DNA of 64,000 nt, from the NCBI RefSeq assembly GCF_008802405.1, contig NZ_VZDO01000001.1, positions 434,001-498,000 of the forward strand, written 5' to 3'. Both the position numbers and the translations under genes were made by a program. The DNA is from Plantimonas leprariae (GTDB taxonomy: Bacteria > Pseudomonadota > Alphaproteobacteria > Rhizobiales > Rhizobiaceae). A model generated the notes under the pieces. That model was not told the origin of the DNA. It made no database searches and saw only the letters and a program-made list of their open reading frames with translations. Below are positions 49,791 through 58,550 of the stretch, in pieces. Position 1 is the stretch's first letter, and every line of letters begins with the position of its first letter.

Positions 49791-52352
49791 ATGGCCGGAC
49801 GCCGCAGACAGGGCGAACGCGTCGAGCCGAGCTTTGGCCGCGAGCGCGACCGCGACGAGGAGATCCGCTTGTCGCCCGACGACCGCGCGGCGCGCGCGGC
49901 CGGTGAGCCGGAGCGGCCGGCGCGCGGCAAAGAGCGCCGTTCGGCGGCGAGGACGCGGCAGGACGAGCCGGAACCGGCGGAAAAGCGGCGGCGCTTCTTC
50001 GGCGGTGGTCGCGGTGGCAGCGGCGAGAGCCGGCCGCGGCGGCGGCGCTCCTTTCTCGGCCACCTCTTCCGGCTGGCGCTCTTTGCGGCGGTCTGGGGCT
50101 CGGTCGCGGCCGTCGGCGTCGTCGTCTGGTTCGCCGCGAGCCTGCCTTCGGAAGCCTGGAACGTTCCGGCCCGTCCGCCCAACGTCAAGATGGTGTCGGT
50201 GGCCGGCGAGCCCTTCGCCAATCGCGGCATCACCGGCGGCCAGGCGCTGTCGCTCGCCGAGATGAGCCCGTTCATCCCGAAGGCGGTGGTGGCCATCGAG
50301 GACCGGCGCTTCTACGACCATTACGGCGTCGACCCGATCGGCATCGGCCGCGCGCTTGCCGAGAACCTCGCCGCCGGCGCGACCGTGCAGGGCGGCTCGA
50401 CGCTGACCCAGCAACTCGCCAAGAACATCTTCCTGACGCCGGAGCAGAGCCTGAAGCGCAAGGGCCAGGAGGCGATCCTGGCGCTCTGGCTGGAGCAGAA
50501 GTTCTCCAAGGACCAGATCCTGGAGATGTACCTGAACCGCGTCTACTTCGGCTCCGGCTCCACGGGTGTGGAAGCCGCTTCCCAGCGCTATTTCCGCAAG
50601 AGCGCCAAGGACGTTAGCTTGAGCGAGGCGGCGCTCCTCGCCGGTCTCCTGAAGGCGCCCTCCCGGCTGTCGCCCGCCAACGATCCGGTGGCCGCCAAGG
50701 CGCGGGCCGACGTCGTGCTGCAGGCGATGCGCGACGAGAACGCCATCACCGAGGCCGAGTTCGAGGCGGCGAAGGCCGAGAAGCCGATCAGGGCGAAGAG
50801 CTTCTGGAACGGCGCGGAGAACTACGCCGCCGATCTCGTGATGCGCGACCTCTCGACCCTCGTCGGCGAGGTGAAGGGCGACGTCGCGGTGGAGACCACC
50901 ATCGACCTCGGCCTCGAGCGCGACGCCGAGAAGGCGATCCGCTCCACGATCGACGGCGCGAAGCAGAACGTCAGCCAGGGCGCGCTCGTCGCGGTCGACG
51001 GCACCGGCGCGATCCGCGCCCTCGTCGGCGGACGGGACTACGCCGATTCCCAGTTCAACCGCGCGGTGGACGCCAGGCGGCAGCCCGGCTCGGCGTTCAA
51101 GCCCTTCGTCTACGAGACGGCGCTCGAAGCCGGCTGGCGGCCGGACTCGGTGGTGAACGACGCGCCGACGCGGATCGGCAACTGGTCGCCGCAGAACTAC
51201 GACCAGCGCTACCGTGGCCCCGTCACGCTCGCCGACGCGCTCGCCCATTCGCTGAACACGATCGCGGCGCAGCTCACCGAGGCGGTCGGATCGAAGGCGG
51301 TGATCGAGACGGCGGCGCGGATGGGCGTGAAGACGCCGCTCGTCGACAACGCCTCGATCGCCCTCGGCACCTCCGAGGTGACGCTGCTCGAACTGACGAG
51401 CGCCTACGCGGTCTTCGCCAACGGCGGCTACCAGGCGACCCCGCACCTCATCAATAAGGTGACGGACGTGGCGAGCGGCAAGGTGCTCTACGAGCGCCCC
51501 GCCGGCGTACCGCCGGTGATCGTGAAGCCCGAGATCGTCGGCATGATGAACGCGATGCTCACCGGCACGATCACGCGCGGCACGGGTCGGCGCGCGGCGC
51601 TGAAGGACTGGCAGGCGGCGGGCAAGTCCGGCACCACGCAGGATTTCAAGGACGCCTGGTTCATGGGCTACACCGCGAACCTCACCACCGGCGTCTGGCT
51701 CGGCAACGACAACGGCGCCTTGATGAAGAAGGTGACCGGCGGCACGCTGCCGGCCGACGTCTGGAAGAAGTTCATGGCCGCCGCCCACGAAGGCCTGCCG
51801 CCGATGCCGCTGCCGGGCGTGCCGGACACGGCGCCCGGCGAAGCGGGCACGCCGCTGACCGCCTCGAACGGCATGGACGGCGGCGACCCGGCCGCGATCG
51901 CCGGCGAAGCGCCGAGCGGCGAGGCGATCGCCCCGCCGGGCGAGATCCCGGCGGTCGCCGGCCACGGCCAACCGGAGTCGGGGGATCCGATCGGCGCCAT
52001 CGCCGGCCGCGAATATCCGGAGCCCGAACGACGGATCATCCGGCGCGACGACGGACGCGGCCCGGCGAGTGGCGCCCCCTATAGCCGCGACCTGCCGCCG
52101 GACGATCCCTATGGCGTCTCGCCGCTGCCGGACGACGGCGCCTACGAGGAACTGCCGCCGGACGGCGTCGCCGGCGGCTACGACGATCGGGAAATCGCTC
52201 CGCCGCCGCCGGCGGACCTGCCGCCGGCGCGCGGCCCCTCGCGGCTGGTACGGCGCGACCAGCTTCCGCCGGACGCCGTGCTGGAGGGTCCGGTCGAGGA
52301 GCAGGGTCGACCGGTCGACCGGTCGCTGCTTCGCGACTTCCTCGGTGGCTGA
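49791..52352 (+). CDS. Class A penicillin-binding protein (PBP1 type)
   Basis: An 853-residue bifunctional peptidoglycan synthase. About 90 very basic residues precede a membrane anchor (about 88-112). The GT51 glycosyltransferase has catalytic E170 in VAIEDRRFYDHYGVD and QGGSTLTQQLAKN. The transpeptidase domain has S434-x-x-K437 in GSAFKPF, the SLN triad and KSGTT. The last 175 residues are low-complexity, Pro/Gly/Asp/Glu-rich with Arg patches. It extends and cross-links the cell wall. It has AAGGGG before the ATG. Whether it corresponds to PBP1a, 1b or 1c of other species cannot be told from the motifs alone. Confidence 0.93.
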   Translation: MAGRRRQGERVEPSFGRERDRDEEIRLSPDDRAARAAGEPERPARGKERRSAARTRQDEPEPAEKRRRFFGGGRGGSGESRPRRRRSFLGHLFRLALFAAVWGSVAAVGVVVWFAASLPSEAWNVPARPPNVKMVSVAGEPFANRGITGGQALSLAEMSPFIPKAVVAIEDRRFYDHYGVDPIGIGRALAENLAAGATVQGGSTLTQQLAKNIFLTPEQSLKRKGQEAILALWLEQKFSKDQILEMYLNRVYFGSGSTGVEAASQRYFRKSAKDVSLSEAALLAGLLKAPSRLSPANDPVAAKARADVVLQAMRDENAITEAEFEAAKAEKPIRAKSFWNGAENYAADLVMRDLSTLVGEVKGDVAVETTIDLGLERDAEKAIRSTIDGAKQNVSQGALVAVDGTGAIRALVGGRDYADSQFNRAVDARRQPGSAFKPFVYETALEAGWRPDSVVNDAPTRIGNWSPQNYDQRYRGPVTLADALAHSLNTIAAQLTEAVGSKAVIETAARMGVKTPLVDNASIALGTSEVTLLELTSAYAVFANGGYQATPHLINKVTDVASGKVLYERPAGVPPVIVKPEIVGMMNAMLTGTITRGTGRRAALKDWQAAGKSGTTQDFKDAWFMGYTANLTTGVWLGNDNGALMKKVTGGTLPADVWKKFMAAAHEGLPPMPLPGVPDTAPGEAGTPLTASNGMDGGDPAAIAGEAPSGEAIAPPGEIPAVAGHGQPESGDPIGAIAGREYPEPERRIIRRDDGRGPASGAPYSRDLPPDDPYGVSPLPDDGAYEELPPDGVAGGYDDREIAPPPPADLPPARGPSRLVRRDQLPPDAVLEGPVEEQGRPVDRSLLRDFLGG

Positions 52353-52378
52353 ACCGGTTCGGCCGGCGTCCGATCGCG

Positions 52379-52444
52379 CCACTGGAAGGTGTGCTGGTAT
52401 GACGAGGTTCACACTCGGCAAGGGATAAATCATACCGCCAGTGG
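52379..52444. other. Structured intergenic element after the PBP gene
   Basis: CCACTGG (52379-52385) can pair with CCAGTGG (52438-52444), and GGTATGA (52396-52402) with TCATACC (52430-52436). GTGTG (52389-52393) could further pair with CACAC (52410-52414), crossing the inner stem like an H-type pseudoknot. Downstream lies a GTTGC/GCAAC hairpin and a twice-repeated TATCCTTGCG. Function unknown. Confidence 0.45.
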
Positions 52445-52587
52445 AATTCACCCGGCATTGTTGCATGCCCGCAACGATCGCACCGCACCATGCGACAATT
52501 CGTATCCTTGCGCCATGGACCCCTAGCGTTTCTCGAATTCCCGCGACACTATCCTTGCGGGAACCTTGCCTCCCAGAGGTTGCAATC

Positions 52588-52752
52588 ATGCACGAGCCGC
52601 GGAGTGCATTCTATCAGGAGCGGGCCGAAGATCTGGCCCTGCTCGCTTGCGAGGCCGTCCCGGCCGACGTGAAGCATGCGCTTCTGGAAGCCGAGAAGGT
52701 GTTTCGGCTGAAGGCGGAGCAACTCGCGGAGGAGGAGGACGCGGTCGCCTGA
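52588..52752 (+). CDS. Small hypothetical protein
   Basis: A 54-residue charged protein: MHEPRSAFYQERAEDLALLACEAV followed by DVKHALLEAEKVFRLKAEQLAEEE. It is predicted to be two helices, the second amphipathic and possibly self-associating. AGAGG lies 8 bases before the ATG. The heptad-like pattern and ribosome site suggest a real gene. I recognise the style of small Y-x-E-R-A proteins of alphaproteobacteria, but no function. Confidence 0.5.
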   Translation: MHEPRSAFYQERAEDLALLACEAVPADVKHALLEAEKVFRLKAEQLAEEEDAVA

Positions 52753-53023
52753 GTTTCCGGTTCGAACCATCTCTTCCGAAAGAGGATGGGCTCGCGCACC
52801 CGCAGACCGTGAAACCCCCGCGGCTCATCGCTCGTTAGCCGGGTCCGCTTATCGTCGCCGTCGATCGCGAACCGCGTTTCGGGCCTGCGCGTTGCCGTTC
52901 CAGCTTCGAACCGGCAGGCAAAGCCTCTCGCATGTTCCGCAAAGTAGACCTGTTTCGCGCATGGGTTTCCAGGCGGGCCGCCGGGATCGCCACTTTCGGC
53001 CGCGAGTGCCGATCGGCGGCGGC

Positions 53024-54115
53024 ATGCGCCGGATGACGAACTGCGCGCGTGTTCCCGTCGTCGCCGTTCCTGCCAGGGACGAGGAGGAGCGCCTGCCGCC
53101 TCTCCTCGCGGCGCTGGGCGGCCAGACCTGGCTCGATGCCGGCGGGGCCCGCCTGCGCGTCGTGCTCGTCCTCAACAACTGCACGGACGATTCCGCCGGC
53201 GCCGCGATCCGGGCTGCGGCCGCGCAGCCGCGTCTCGCGCTCGACGTGGTCGAGGTTTCGCTGCCGCCGGACGCGGCGCATGTCGGCACAGCACGCCGCA
53301 TGGCGATGGAGCGCGTGCTGGAGGGATGCGACCCCACTTCCGTGGCGCTTCTCACCACCGATGCCGACGCCGTGCCCGCGCCGGACTGGATCGAGGCGAA
53401 CCTTTACGCCATCGCAGCGGGCGCGGACCTCGTCGGCGGCCTGATCGTCGGCGATCCCGCCGAGGAGGCGCGCCTCGGCCCGGGCTTCCGGCGGCGGGCC
53501 GAGGCCTTTCTCGACTATGCGGCGCTTGCCGACCGCCTGGCCGCGCTGATCGACCCGCTGCCGCACGATCCCTGGCCTCGGCACCGCGACCATACGGGCG
53601 CGAGCCTTGCGGTTCGCGGCGAGGTGTATGCGGCGGTCGGCGGCATGCCGCCCCTCCCCTTCCGGGAGGATCTCGCCTTCGCCAGCCGCGTACGCCTCGC
53701 CGGCGGCCGGCTGCGCCACGATTCGCTGGTCCGCGTCGAGGTCTCGGCACGCCTCGCCGGGCGGGCGCCGGGCGGGATGGCCGACTGCTTGAAGGAATGG
53801 CTGCGGGCGGAGGCGGAGAACCGCCCGATCCTCGTGGAAGCGCCCGACGCGATCGAAGCGCGGCTCGTCCTTCGGCGCGCCTTGCGGGACCTGGACGGCG
53901 CCGGCGTGGCCGAGCGGCGCCGAGCCGCCGAACGGTTCGGCCTCGATCCGCGCGGTTTCTCGGACGCGACCGGCGCACCGCTGCCTGGCTTCGCGCTGGC
54001 CGAGCTCTTTGCGCCGGACGCACCGGACGCGCCGGCGACCGTGCCGGTGGAAGCGGCGAGCGCGGCCTTGCGCGCGGCGATCGCCCGGCTGGAAGGCGAA
54101 CGCCATGCGGCTTGA
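53024..54115 (+). CDS. Glycosyltransferase family 2
   Basis: A 363-residue GT-A fold enzyme: VVAVPARDEEERLPPLLAALGGQ at the start, LVLNNCTDDS next, and the metal-binding TTDADAVPAPDWIE (DxD). Later PFREDLAFASRVRLAGGRL gives the acceptor-side acidic residues. No membrane span is seen. The start at 53024 is chosen over longer frames because similarity begins there; 53033 is possible. Donor and acceptor are unknown. It is the first gene of a tight four-gene operon and overlaps the next gene by 11 bases. Confidence 0.85.
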   Translation: MRRMTNCARVPVVAVPARDEEERLPPLLAALGGQTWLDAGGARLRVVLVLNNCTDDSAGAAIRAAAAQPRLALDVVEVSLPPDAAHVGTARRMAMERVLEGCDPTSVALLTTDADAVPAPDWIEANLYAIAAGADLVGGLIVGDPAEEARLGPGFRRRAEAFLDYAALADRLAALIDPLPHDPWPRHRDHTGASLAVRGEVYAAVGGMPPLPFREDLAFASRVRLAGGRLRHDSLVRVEVSARLAGRAPGGMADCLKEWLRAEAENRPILVEAPDAIEARLVLRRALRDLDGAGVAERRRAAERFGLDPRGFSDATGAPLPGFALAELFAPDAPDAPATVPVEAASAALRAAIARLEGERHAA

Positions 54116-55214
54116 CCCGATCCGCCATGCGGTCGACGCCGACGATCTGGCGGCGGAGATCGGGCGCGACGCCGCCAAGCACGACCGCGATGGCAGCTTT
54201 CCGGCGGAAGGCTTCGACGCGCTGCGGCGGCATGGCCTCGTCGGCTGGCCGCCGCTGGCGCCCGGCGAGATCGGTCGGCTCCTCCGCCTCCTCGCTGCGG
54301 TCGGTCGCGGCGACCTCAGCGTCGGGCGGATCTATGAGGGCCACGTCAACGCGCTGTTCCTGATCCGCGCCTACGGCACGGCGGATCAGCGGGACCATCT
54401 CGAAGCGGCGGCCGCACGCGGCGAGCTCTTCGGCGTCTGGAACACGGACGCGCCGGACCGGCCGCTCCGGTTTGGGGACGACGGGTGCCTCGAGGGCGCG
54501 AAGAACTTCTCTTCCGGCGTCGACGGCCTCGCGCAGGCGGTCGTCACGGTGCCGAGCCTAGAGGGACGCCGGATGCTGGTCGTGCCGCTGGACGGGCGAC
54601 CGGTCGACCGGTCCTGGTGGCACCCGATGGGCATGCGCGCGTCCGGCAGTCACATCGTCGATTTCGAGGACCTGCCCATCCGGCCGGAATGGCTGCTTGG
54701 CAGCCCCGACGATTACGTCCGCCCGCCCTGGTTCTTCGCCGGCGCGATCCGCTTCGCCGCGGTGCATGTCGGCGGCATGCATGCGGTGTTCGACACGGCC
54801 CTCCAGCATCTCCAGGAGACCGGGCGCGCCGGCGATCCCTACCAGCTCCACCGTCTCGCCCGGATGGGGATCGCGGTGGAGGAAGGCTACAACTGGCTCG
54901 ACCGCACCGCGCTCGCCTGGGAAGCGGCGGCGGCCGATCCGGCGGCGGGCGACTCGCTCGTCGCGACTGCGAACGCCGCCCGGAGCGCGATCGAGGCGCA
55001 TGCCCTCGCCGTCCTGGAAGAGGCCGAGCGGTCGGTCGGCGCGGCCGGCATGATCGCGCCGCATCCGCTGGAGCGGCTCGTCCGCGACCTTCGCACCTAT
55101 CTGCGCCAGCCGAACCCCGACGGCGCGCTCGCCTCCTTCGGGAAAGCCGTCGCGGAGGGTGGCTGGCGCCCGGGCCGGGCGGGACTGCCGGCGAAGGGCG
55201 GCGGCGGGCGATGA
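54105..55214 (+). CDS. Acyl-CoA dehydrogenase-like protein
   Basis: A 369-residue protein, short for an ACAD. The N-terminal helical domain has FPAEGFDALRRHGLVGWPPL; the middle has an LFGVWNTDAPDRPLRF region in place of the usual FAD-contact WITNG pattern, then GMRASGSHIVDFEDLPIRPEWLL; the C-terminal bundle is degenerate. I do not see an obvious catalytic Glu. In this context it may act on an acyl-carrier-bound or other unusual substrate rather than fatty acyl-CoA. It overlaps genes on both sides. Confidence 0.75.
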   Translation: MRLDPIRHAVDADDLAAEIGRDAAKHDRDGSFPAEGFDALRRHGLVGWPPLAPGEIGRLLRLLAAVGRGDLSVGRIYEGHVNALFLIRAYGTADQRDHLEAAAARGELFGVWNTDAPDRPLRFGDDGCLEGAKNFSSGVDGLAQAVVTVPSLEGRRMLVVPLDGRPVDRSWWHPMGMRASGSHIVDFEDLPIRPEWLLGSPDDYVRPPWFFAGAIRFAAVHVGGMHAVFDTALQHLQETGRAGDPYQLHRLARMGIAVEEGYNWLDRTALAWEAAAADPAAGDSLVATANAARSAIEAHALAVLEEAERSVGAAGMIAPHPLERLVRDLRTYLRQPNPDGALASFGKAVAEGGWRPGRAGLPAKGGGGR

Positions 55215-55918
55215 GGCTCGATCCCGCCTCGATCGAGGCCTCGCGCATCCTCGTCGTCGCCCCGCATCAGGACGACGAGTCGCTCGGCTGCGGCGGGCTC
55301 ATCGCCACGTTGGCGCCGCTCGGCCGGCGCTTCCACACGGTGTTCGTGACGGATGGCGGGGCGTCGCATCGCAACTCCGCTTCCTGGCCGCGCGAGCGGC
55401 TCGCGGCGGCGCGCGAGGCGGAGGCGGCGGAAGCGCTGCGACGGCTCGGGATCGGCGACCATCCCCGCAGCTTCTTTCGCCTTCCCGATGCCGCCATGCC
55501 GGCGGCGGGAACGGCGGAACACGGCAAGGCGCTTCGGGCCTTCGTCGACATCGTGCGGGGCTTCCGGCCGGATCTCGTCCTCCTGCCCTGGCGGCGCGAC
55601 CCGCATTGCGATCACCGCGACGCCTTCGCGCTCGCGAGCGGGGCGCTGGCGGCCACGGACATGCCTGCCGCCACGCTCGAATACGCGATCTGGCTCGACG
55701 AACTTGGTAGCCCCGAGGACCGGCCGCAGCCGGATGAGGCCGAGCGCGTCGACTTCGACGTCGCCGCCGTTCTGCCGGCGAAGCGGGCGGCGGTCGCGGC
55801 GCATCTTTCGCAGACGGGCGATCTCATCCACGACGATCCGGACGGTTTCCACCTGACGCCGGCGACGATCGAACGCCTCGCCGGACCGGTGGAAGCCTAT
55901 TGGCGGCCGCACCGGTGA
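55211..55918 (+). CDS. PIG-L/LmbE-type deacetylase
   Basis: A 235-residue zinc hydrolase. The metal site is seen in VVAPHQDDESLGCGG (H, D, D) and in DPHCDHRDAF, the second zinc histidine region. PIG-L proteins remove N-acetyl groups from GlcNAc in GPI anchors, mycothiol, bacillithiol or antibiotics. It overlaps the ACAD-like gene by 4 bases (ATGA) and the methyltransferase by 4 (GTGA), so all three are translationally coupled. The substrate is unknown. Confidence 0.88.
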   Translation: MRLDPASIEASRILVVAPHQDDESLGCGGLIATLAPLGRRFHTVFVTDGGASHRNSASWPRERLAAAREAEAAEALRRLGIGDHPRSFFRLPDAAMPAAGTAEHGKALRAFVDIVRGFRPDLVLLPWRRDPHCDHRDAFALASGALAATDMPAATLEYAIWLDELGSPEDRPQPDEAERVDFDVAAVLPAKRAAVAAHLSQTGDLIHDDPDGFHLTPATIERLAGPVEAYWRPHR

Positions 55919-56496
55919 AGCGGATCGACGCCGCCGGCTTCGAGGTGAAGTTCCGCGAGACCATCGACCCCTGGAACTACGCCGCCTCGCCCTTCGAGGC
56001 CTACAAGCGGGGCGTCCTCCTGCGCGCCTGCGGCAGCGACCGACGTTACGGCCGGGCGCTGGAATTCGGCTGCGCCATCGGCGAGACGTCGCGTTTCCTG
56101 TCGCCCCGCTGCCTCAGGCTTCTCGCGGTTGACGCCTCGCCGACCGCCCTTGCCGAGGCAGAGCGGCGGAACGCCGGCAACCGCCGCGTCGCCTTCCGCC
56201 GCTCCCTCCTGCCCCGCGAGGTGCCGCGCGGGCGCTTCGATCTCGTGGTGCTGTCGGAGGTCGCCTACTACCTGACGAAGCGCGAGCTGGCGATGCTGAT
56301 GCAGAAGGTCGCGCGGATCACCGCGCCTGGCGGGCGGGTCGTCGTGCTGCACCACGTGCGCCCCTTCGGCGACGCCTCGCAACTGCCGGCGCTGGCGCAG
56401 GCCCGTGCCTGCGCCGCGCTAGCGCGGACGATGCGGCGCGTCCATGCCGCCAGCCGCGGCCGCTTCGAATGCGCGGCCTACCTGAAACCCCGCTGA
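55915..56496 (+). CDS. NodS-like SAM-dependent methyltransferase
   Basis: A 193-residue methyltransferase with a GTG start at 55915 overlapping the preceding stop. The SAM motif is ALEFGCAIGETSRFL, motif II LLAVDASPTAL, and later DLVVLSEVAYYLTKREL. The EVKFRETIDPWNYAASPFE start and the EVAYYL acidic motif match NodS, which N-methylates the free amine of deacetylated Nod-factor precursors. Coupled to a deacetylase, it may methylate the amine freed by PIG-L. Confidence 0.85.
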   Translation: MKRIDAAGFEVKFRETIDPWNYAASPFEAYKRGVLLRACGSDRRYGRALEFGCAIGETSRFLSPRCLRLLAVDASPTALAEAERRNAGNRRVAFRRSLLPREVPRGRFDLVVLSEVAYYLTKRELAMLMQKVARITAPGGRVVVLHHVRPFGDASQLPALAQARACAALARTMRRVHAASRGRFECAAYLKPR

Positions 56497-56503
56497 GCGA
56501 GCA

Positions 56504-57901
56504 TCATTCCTGGCGCTCGGCGGCGCAGAGCTTCTCGACCGTGCGCACATAGGCGTCGGCATCGAATTTCTTCAGCGTGTTGTCGCCCTGGTAGCGCACG
56601 GTGCCGAACACCTTGCGCCGCCCCCAGGGCCGATCGTGCAGGCCGTAGACCCAGCCGACATTGGTGAACGAGTTCGGGTCCCGCCCGTCGAGAAAGAAGC
56701 GGTTGTTGATGCGAAGCGTCCGCTCGAAGCCCTCTTTCGGCGAGCGCGACCATTCGAGGATCTTCTTGCCCCAGTACATGCGCAGGTGATTGTGCATGAA
56801 GCCGGTCTCGCGCATCTCCGCCATCGCCGCGTTCCAGTAGCGATCGTGCGTCCGGCCTTCGACCAGTTCGTCGTCCGAATAGAGCTGCGGCCGCTCATCC
56901 TTCGCGTGCTCGGCGAGCGCCTTTCGCGCCCATTCGGGAATGGCCCGGTCGTAGGCGTCGTAGCCGTCGGTGTAGAAGACGTGGTTCATCGCGAGCTCGC
57001 GGCGCACCACCACCTCCTCGACGTAAGCCGACTTGTCGTCCTCGCCGCCCTTCGCCGCCGCGCGGACGACGAGCGCGATCTCGACCGGCGAGATCTGCCC
57101 GAAATGCAGGTAAGGGCTCATATGCGAAGCGGCGCCCGCCTCCGGCTTCCCGCGCACCTCGCCGTAGTCGGCGAAGGGACCGGCGAGGAAGGCCTTCAGC
57201 CGCCGCCGCGCCTCGGTCTCGCCGCCGCGAAAGCGCTTCACCGGCGGCACCGAGCGATCGAGCGTCATCCCGGCGAGCACCTTATCCGGATCGGAGATGT
57301 CGAGCTGGCTCTTCAGGCCGAGCGCCGCCGCATCGTGCTTCGGCTTCACTGCCGCGAGCGGCTGCAGGAACTCGTCCAGCCGCTTGCCGATCTTCGGGCG
57401 CAGCGTCCGGGCGGCGAATTCGTGGTGGTCGGATGCGGTCTCGAGCGGCACCACCACGTCGCCCTCCACCTGCACGACGCGGGTCGACACGGCCTTCAGG
57501 ATTTCCTCGTACCAGCGCTTCTGGATGGCGAGATAGCCGCGGTCGAGCACCAGGATCGCGGCATGCTTCGCGAGGTCGATCGCGATCTCGGCGGGCGAGC
57601 ATTTCCGCATCACGAAGCCGATCCTGCGCTTTGCAAGACCGGCGGCCGCGTCCGACAGGCCCTGCAGCAGGAAGGCGTAGTGCCGCTCGTTCGCTTCCGG
57701 GAAGCCGTCCGAGCCGTCGAGCAGGCCGAAGCAGGCGACGATGGGGAGGCCGAGCCGGTTCGCCTCGGCGATCGCGTATTCGAGCGCCGGGTTGAAGGAG
57801 GAGCGGTTGGCCTGCTGCAGGAGGTAGAGGACGTAGGTCCCCTTCTCGTTCGCCGGCCGGTCCGCGAGGACCCTGATTCGCTCCGCCTCGATTTCCGACA
57901 T
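56504..57901 (-). CDS. phrB: Class II CPD photolyase
   Basis: A 465-residue flavoprotein that splits cyclobutane pyrimidine dimers with light. The N-terminal RPANEKGTYVLYLLQQANRSSFNPALEYAI is the class II antenna-domain style. Late motifs TGFMHNHLRMYWGKKILEW, NNRFFLDGRDPNSFTNVGWVYGLHDRPWG and the KVFGTVRYQ end are the FAD-binding part of this class. It is convergent with the NodS-like gene and divergent from a phosphoesterase gene. Confidence 0.95.
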   Translation of the reverse strand: MSEIEAERIRVLADRPANEKGTYVLYLLQQANRSSFNPALEYAIAEANRLGLPIVACFGLLDGSDGFPEANERHYAFLLQGLSDAAAGLAKRRIGFVMRKCSPAEIAIDLAKHAAILVLDRGYLAIQKRWYEEILKAVSTRVVQVEGDVVVPLETASDHHEFAARTLRPKIGKRLDEFLQPLAAVKPKHDAAALGLKSQLDISDPDKVLAGMTLDRSVPPVKRFRGGETEARRRLKAFLAGPFADYGEVRGKPEAGAASHMSPYLHFGQISPVEIALVVRAAAKGGEDDKSAYVEEVVVRRELAMNHVFYTDGYDAYDRAIPEWARKALAEHAKDERPQLYSDDELVEGRTHDRYWNAAMAEMRETGFMHNHLRMYWGKKILEWSRSPKEGFERTLRINNRFFLDGRDPNSFTNVGWVYGLHDRPWGRRKVFGTVRYQGDNTLKKFDADAYVRTVEKLCAAERQE

Positions 57902-58025
57902 CGACCACCTCGCCGCCCGCCATCCTCTCGGGCGAGATGGAGCCGGAGCCGCGAACAGGAAGTGCGCATCGGCGCTGCGACCCTATGTCCCTTTGCGTCG
58001 GACAGCTTGGGTTTGAGACGGGTGG

Positions 58026-58550
58026 ATGCTGTTTTTCACGGCCGACACGCATTTCGGCGACCCGCGCGTGCTGCGGCTCGACCGGCGGCCCTTTCCTGAT
58101 CTCGCGAGCCATGACGCGGCGCTGGTCGCGGCCTGGAACGCGGCGGTGTCTCCCGGCGACGAGGTCTGGCATCTCGGCGATTTCGCGAAGGGAAGCGCGG
58201 ATCGGGTGGCGACACTGCTCGAACGGCTGAACGGCGCGAAACACCTCGTCGTCGGCAACAACGACGGCGCGGAAACGCTCAGCGCGGCGGGATGGGCGAG
58301 CGTGCAAGCCTATGCCGAGCTCGCCGTCGACGGCCGGCGGCTCGTGCTATGCCACTACGCCTTCCGCACCTGGAACGGCATGGGCAAGGGCGCGATCGAC
58401 CTCCACGGCCATTCCCACGCCCAATTGAAGCCGATGCCGCGGCAGTTCGATGTCGGGATCGACGCCTTCCCGTTCCGCCCGGTGAGCCTCGCCGAGATCC
58501 TCGCCTCCCGGCCGGGGCGGGGCCGCGCCGCTACTTCGACCGCGCGGTGA
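58026..58550 (+). CDS. Calcineurin-like metallophosphoesterase
   Basis: A 174-residue phosphoesterase: FFTADTHFGD (D-x-H), WHLGDFAKG, VVGNNDG (GN-x-D variant), LCHYAFRTWNG and LHGHSHA give the dinuclear metal site. Length is typical of small cytoplasmic YfcE-like or MPE_PPP_like proteins. The substrate is unknown. Its 3' end overlaps the cyclase gene tail-to-tail by 20 bases. Confidence 0.9.
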   Translation: MLFFTADTHFGDPRVLRLDRRPFPDLASHDAALVAAWNAAVSPGDEVWHLGDFAKGSADRVATLLERLNGAKHLVVGNNDGAETLSAAGWASVQAYAELAVDGRRLVLCHYAFRTWNGMGKGAIDLHGHSHAQLKPMPRQFDVGIDAFPFRPVSLAEILASRPGRGRAATSTAR

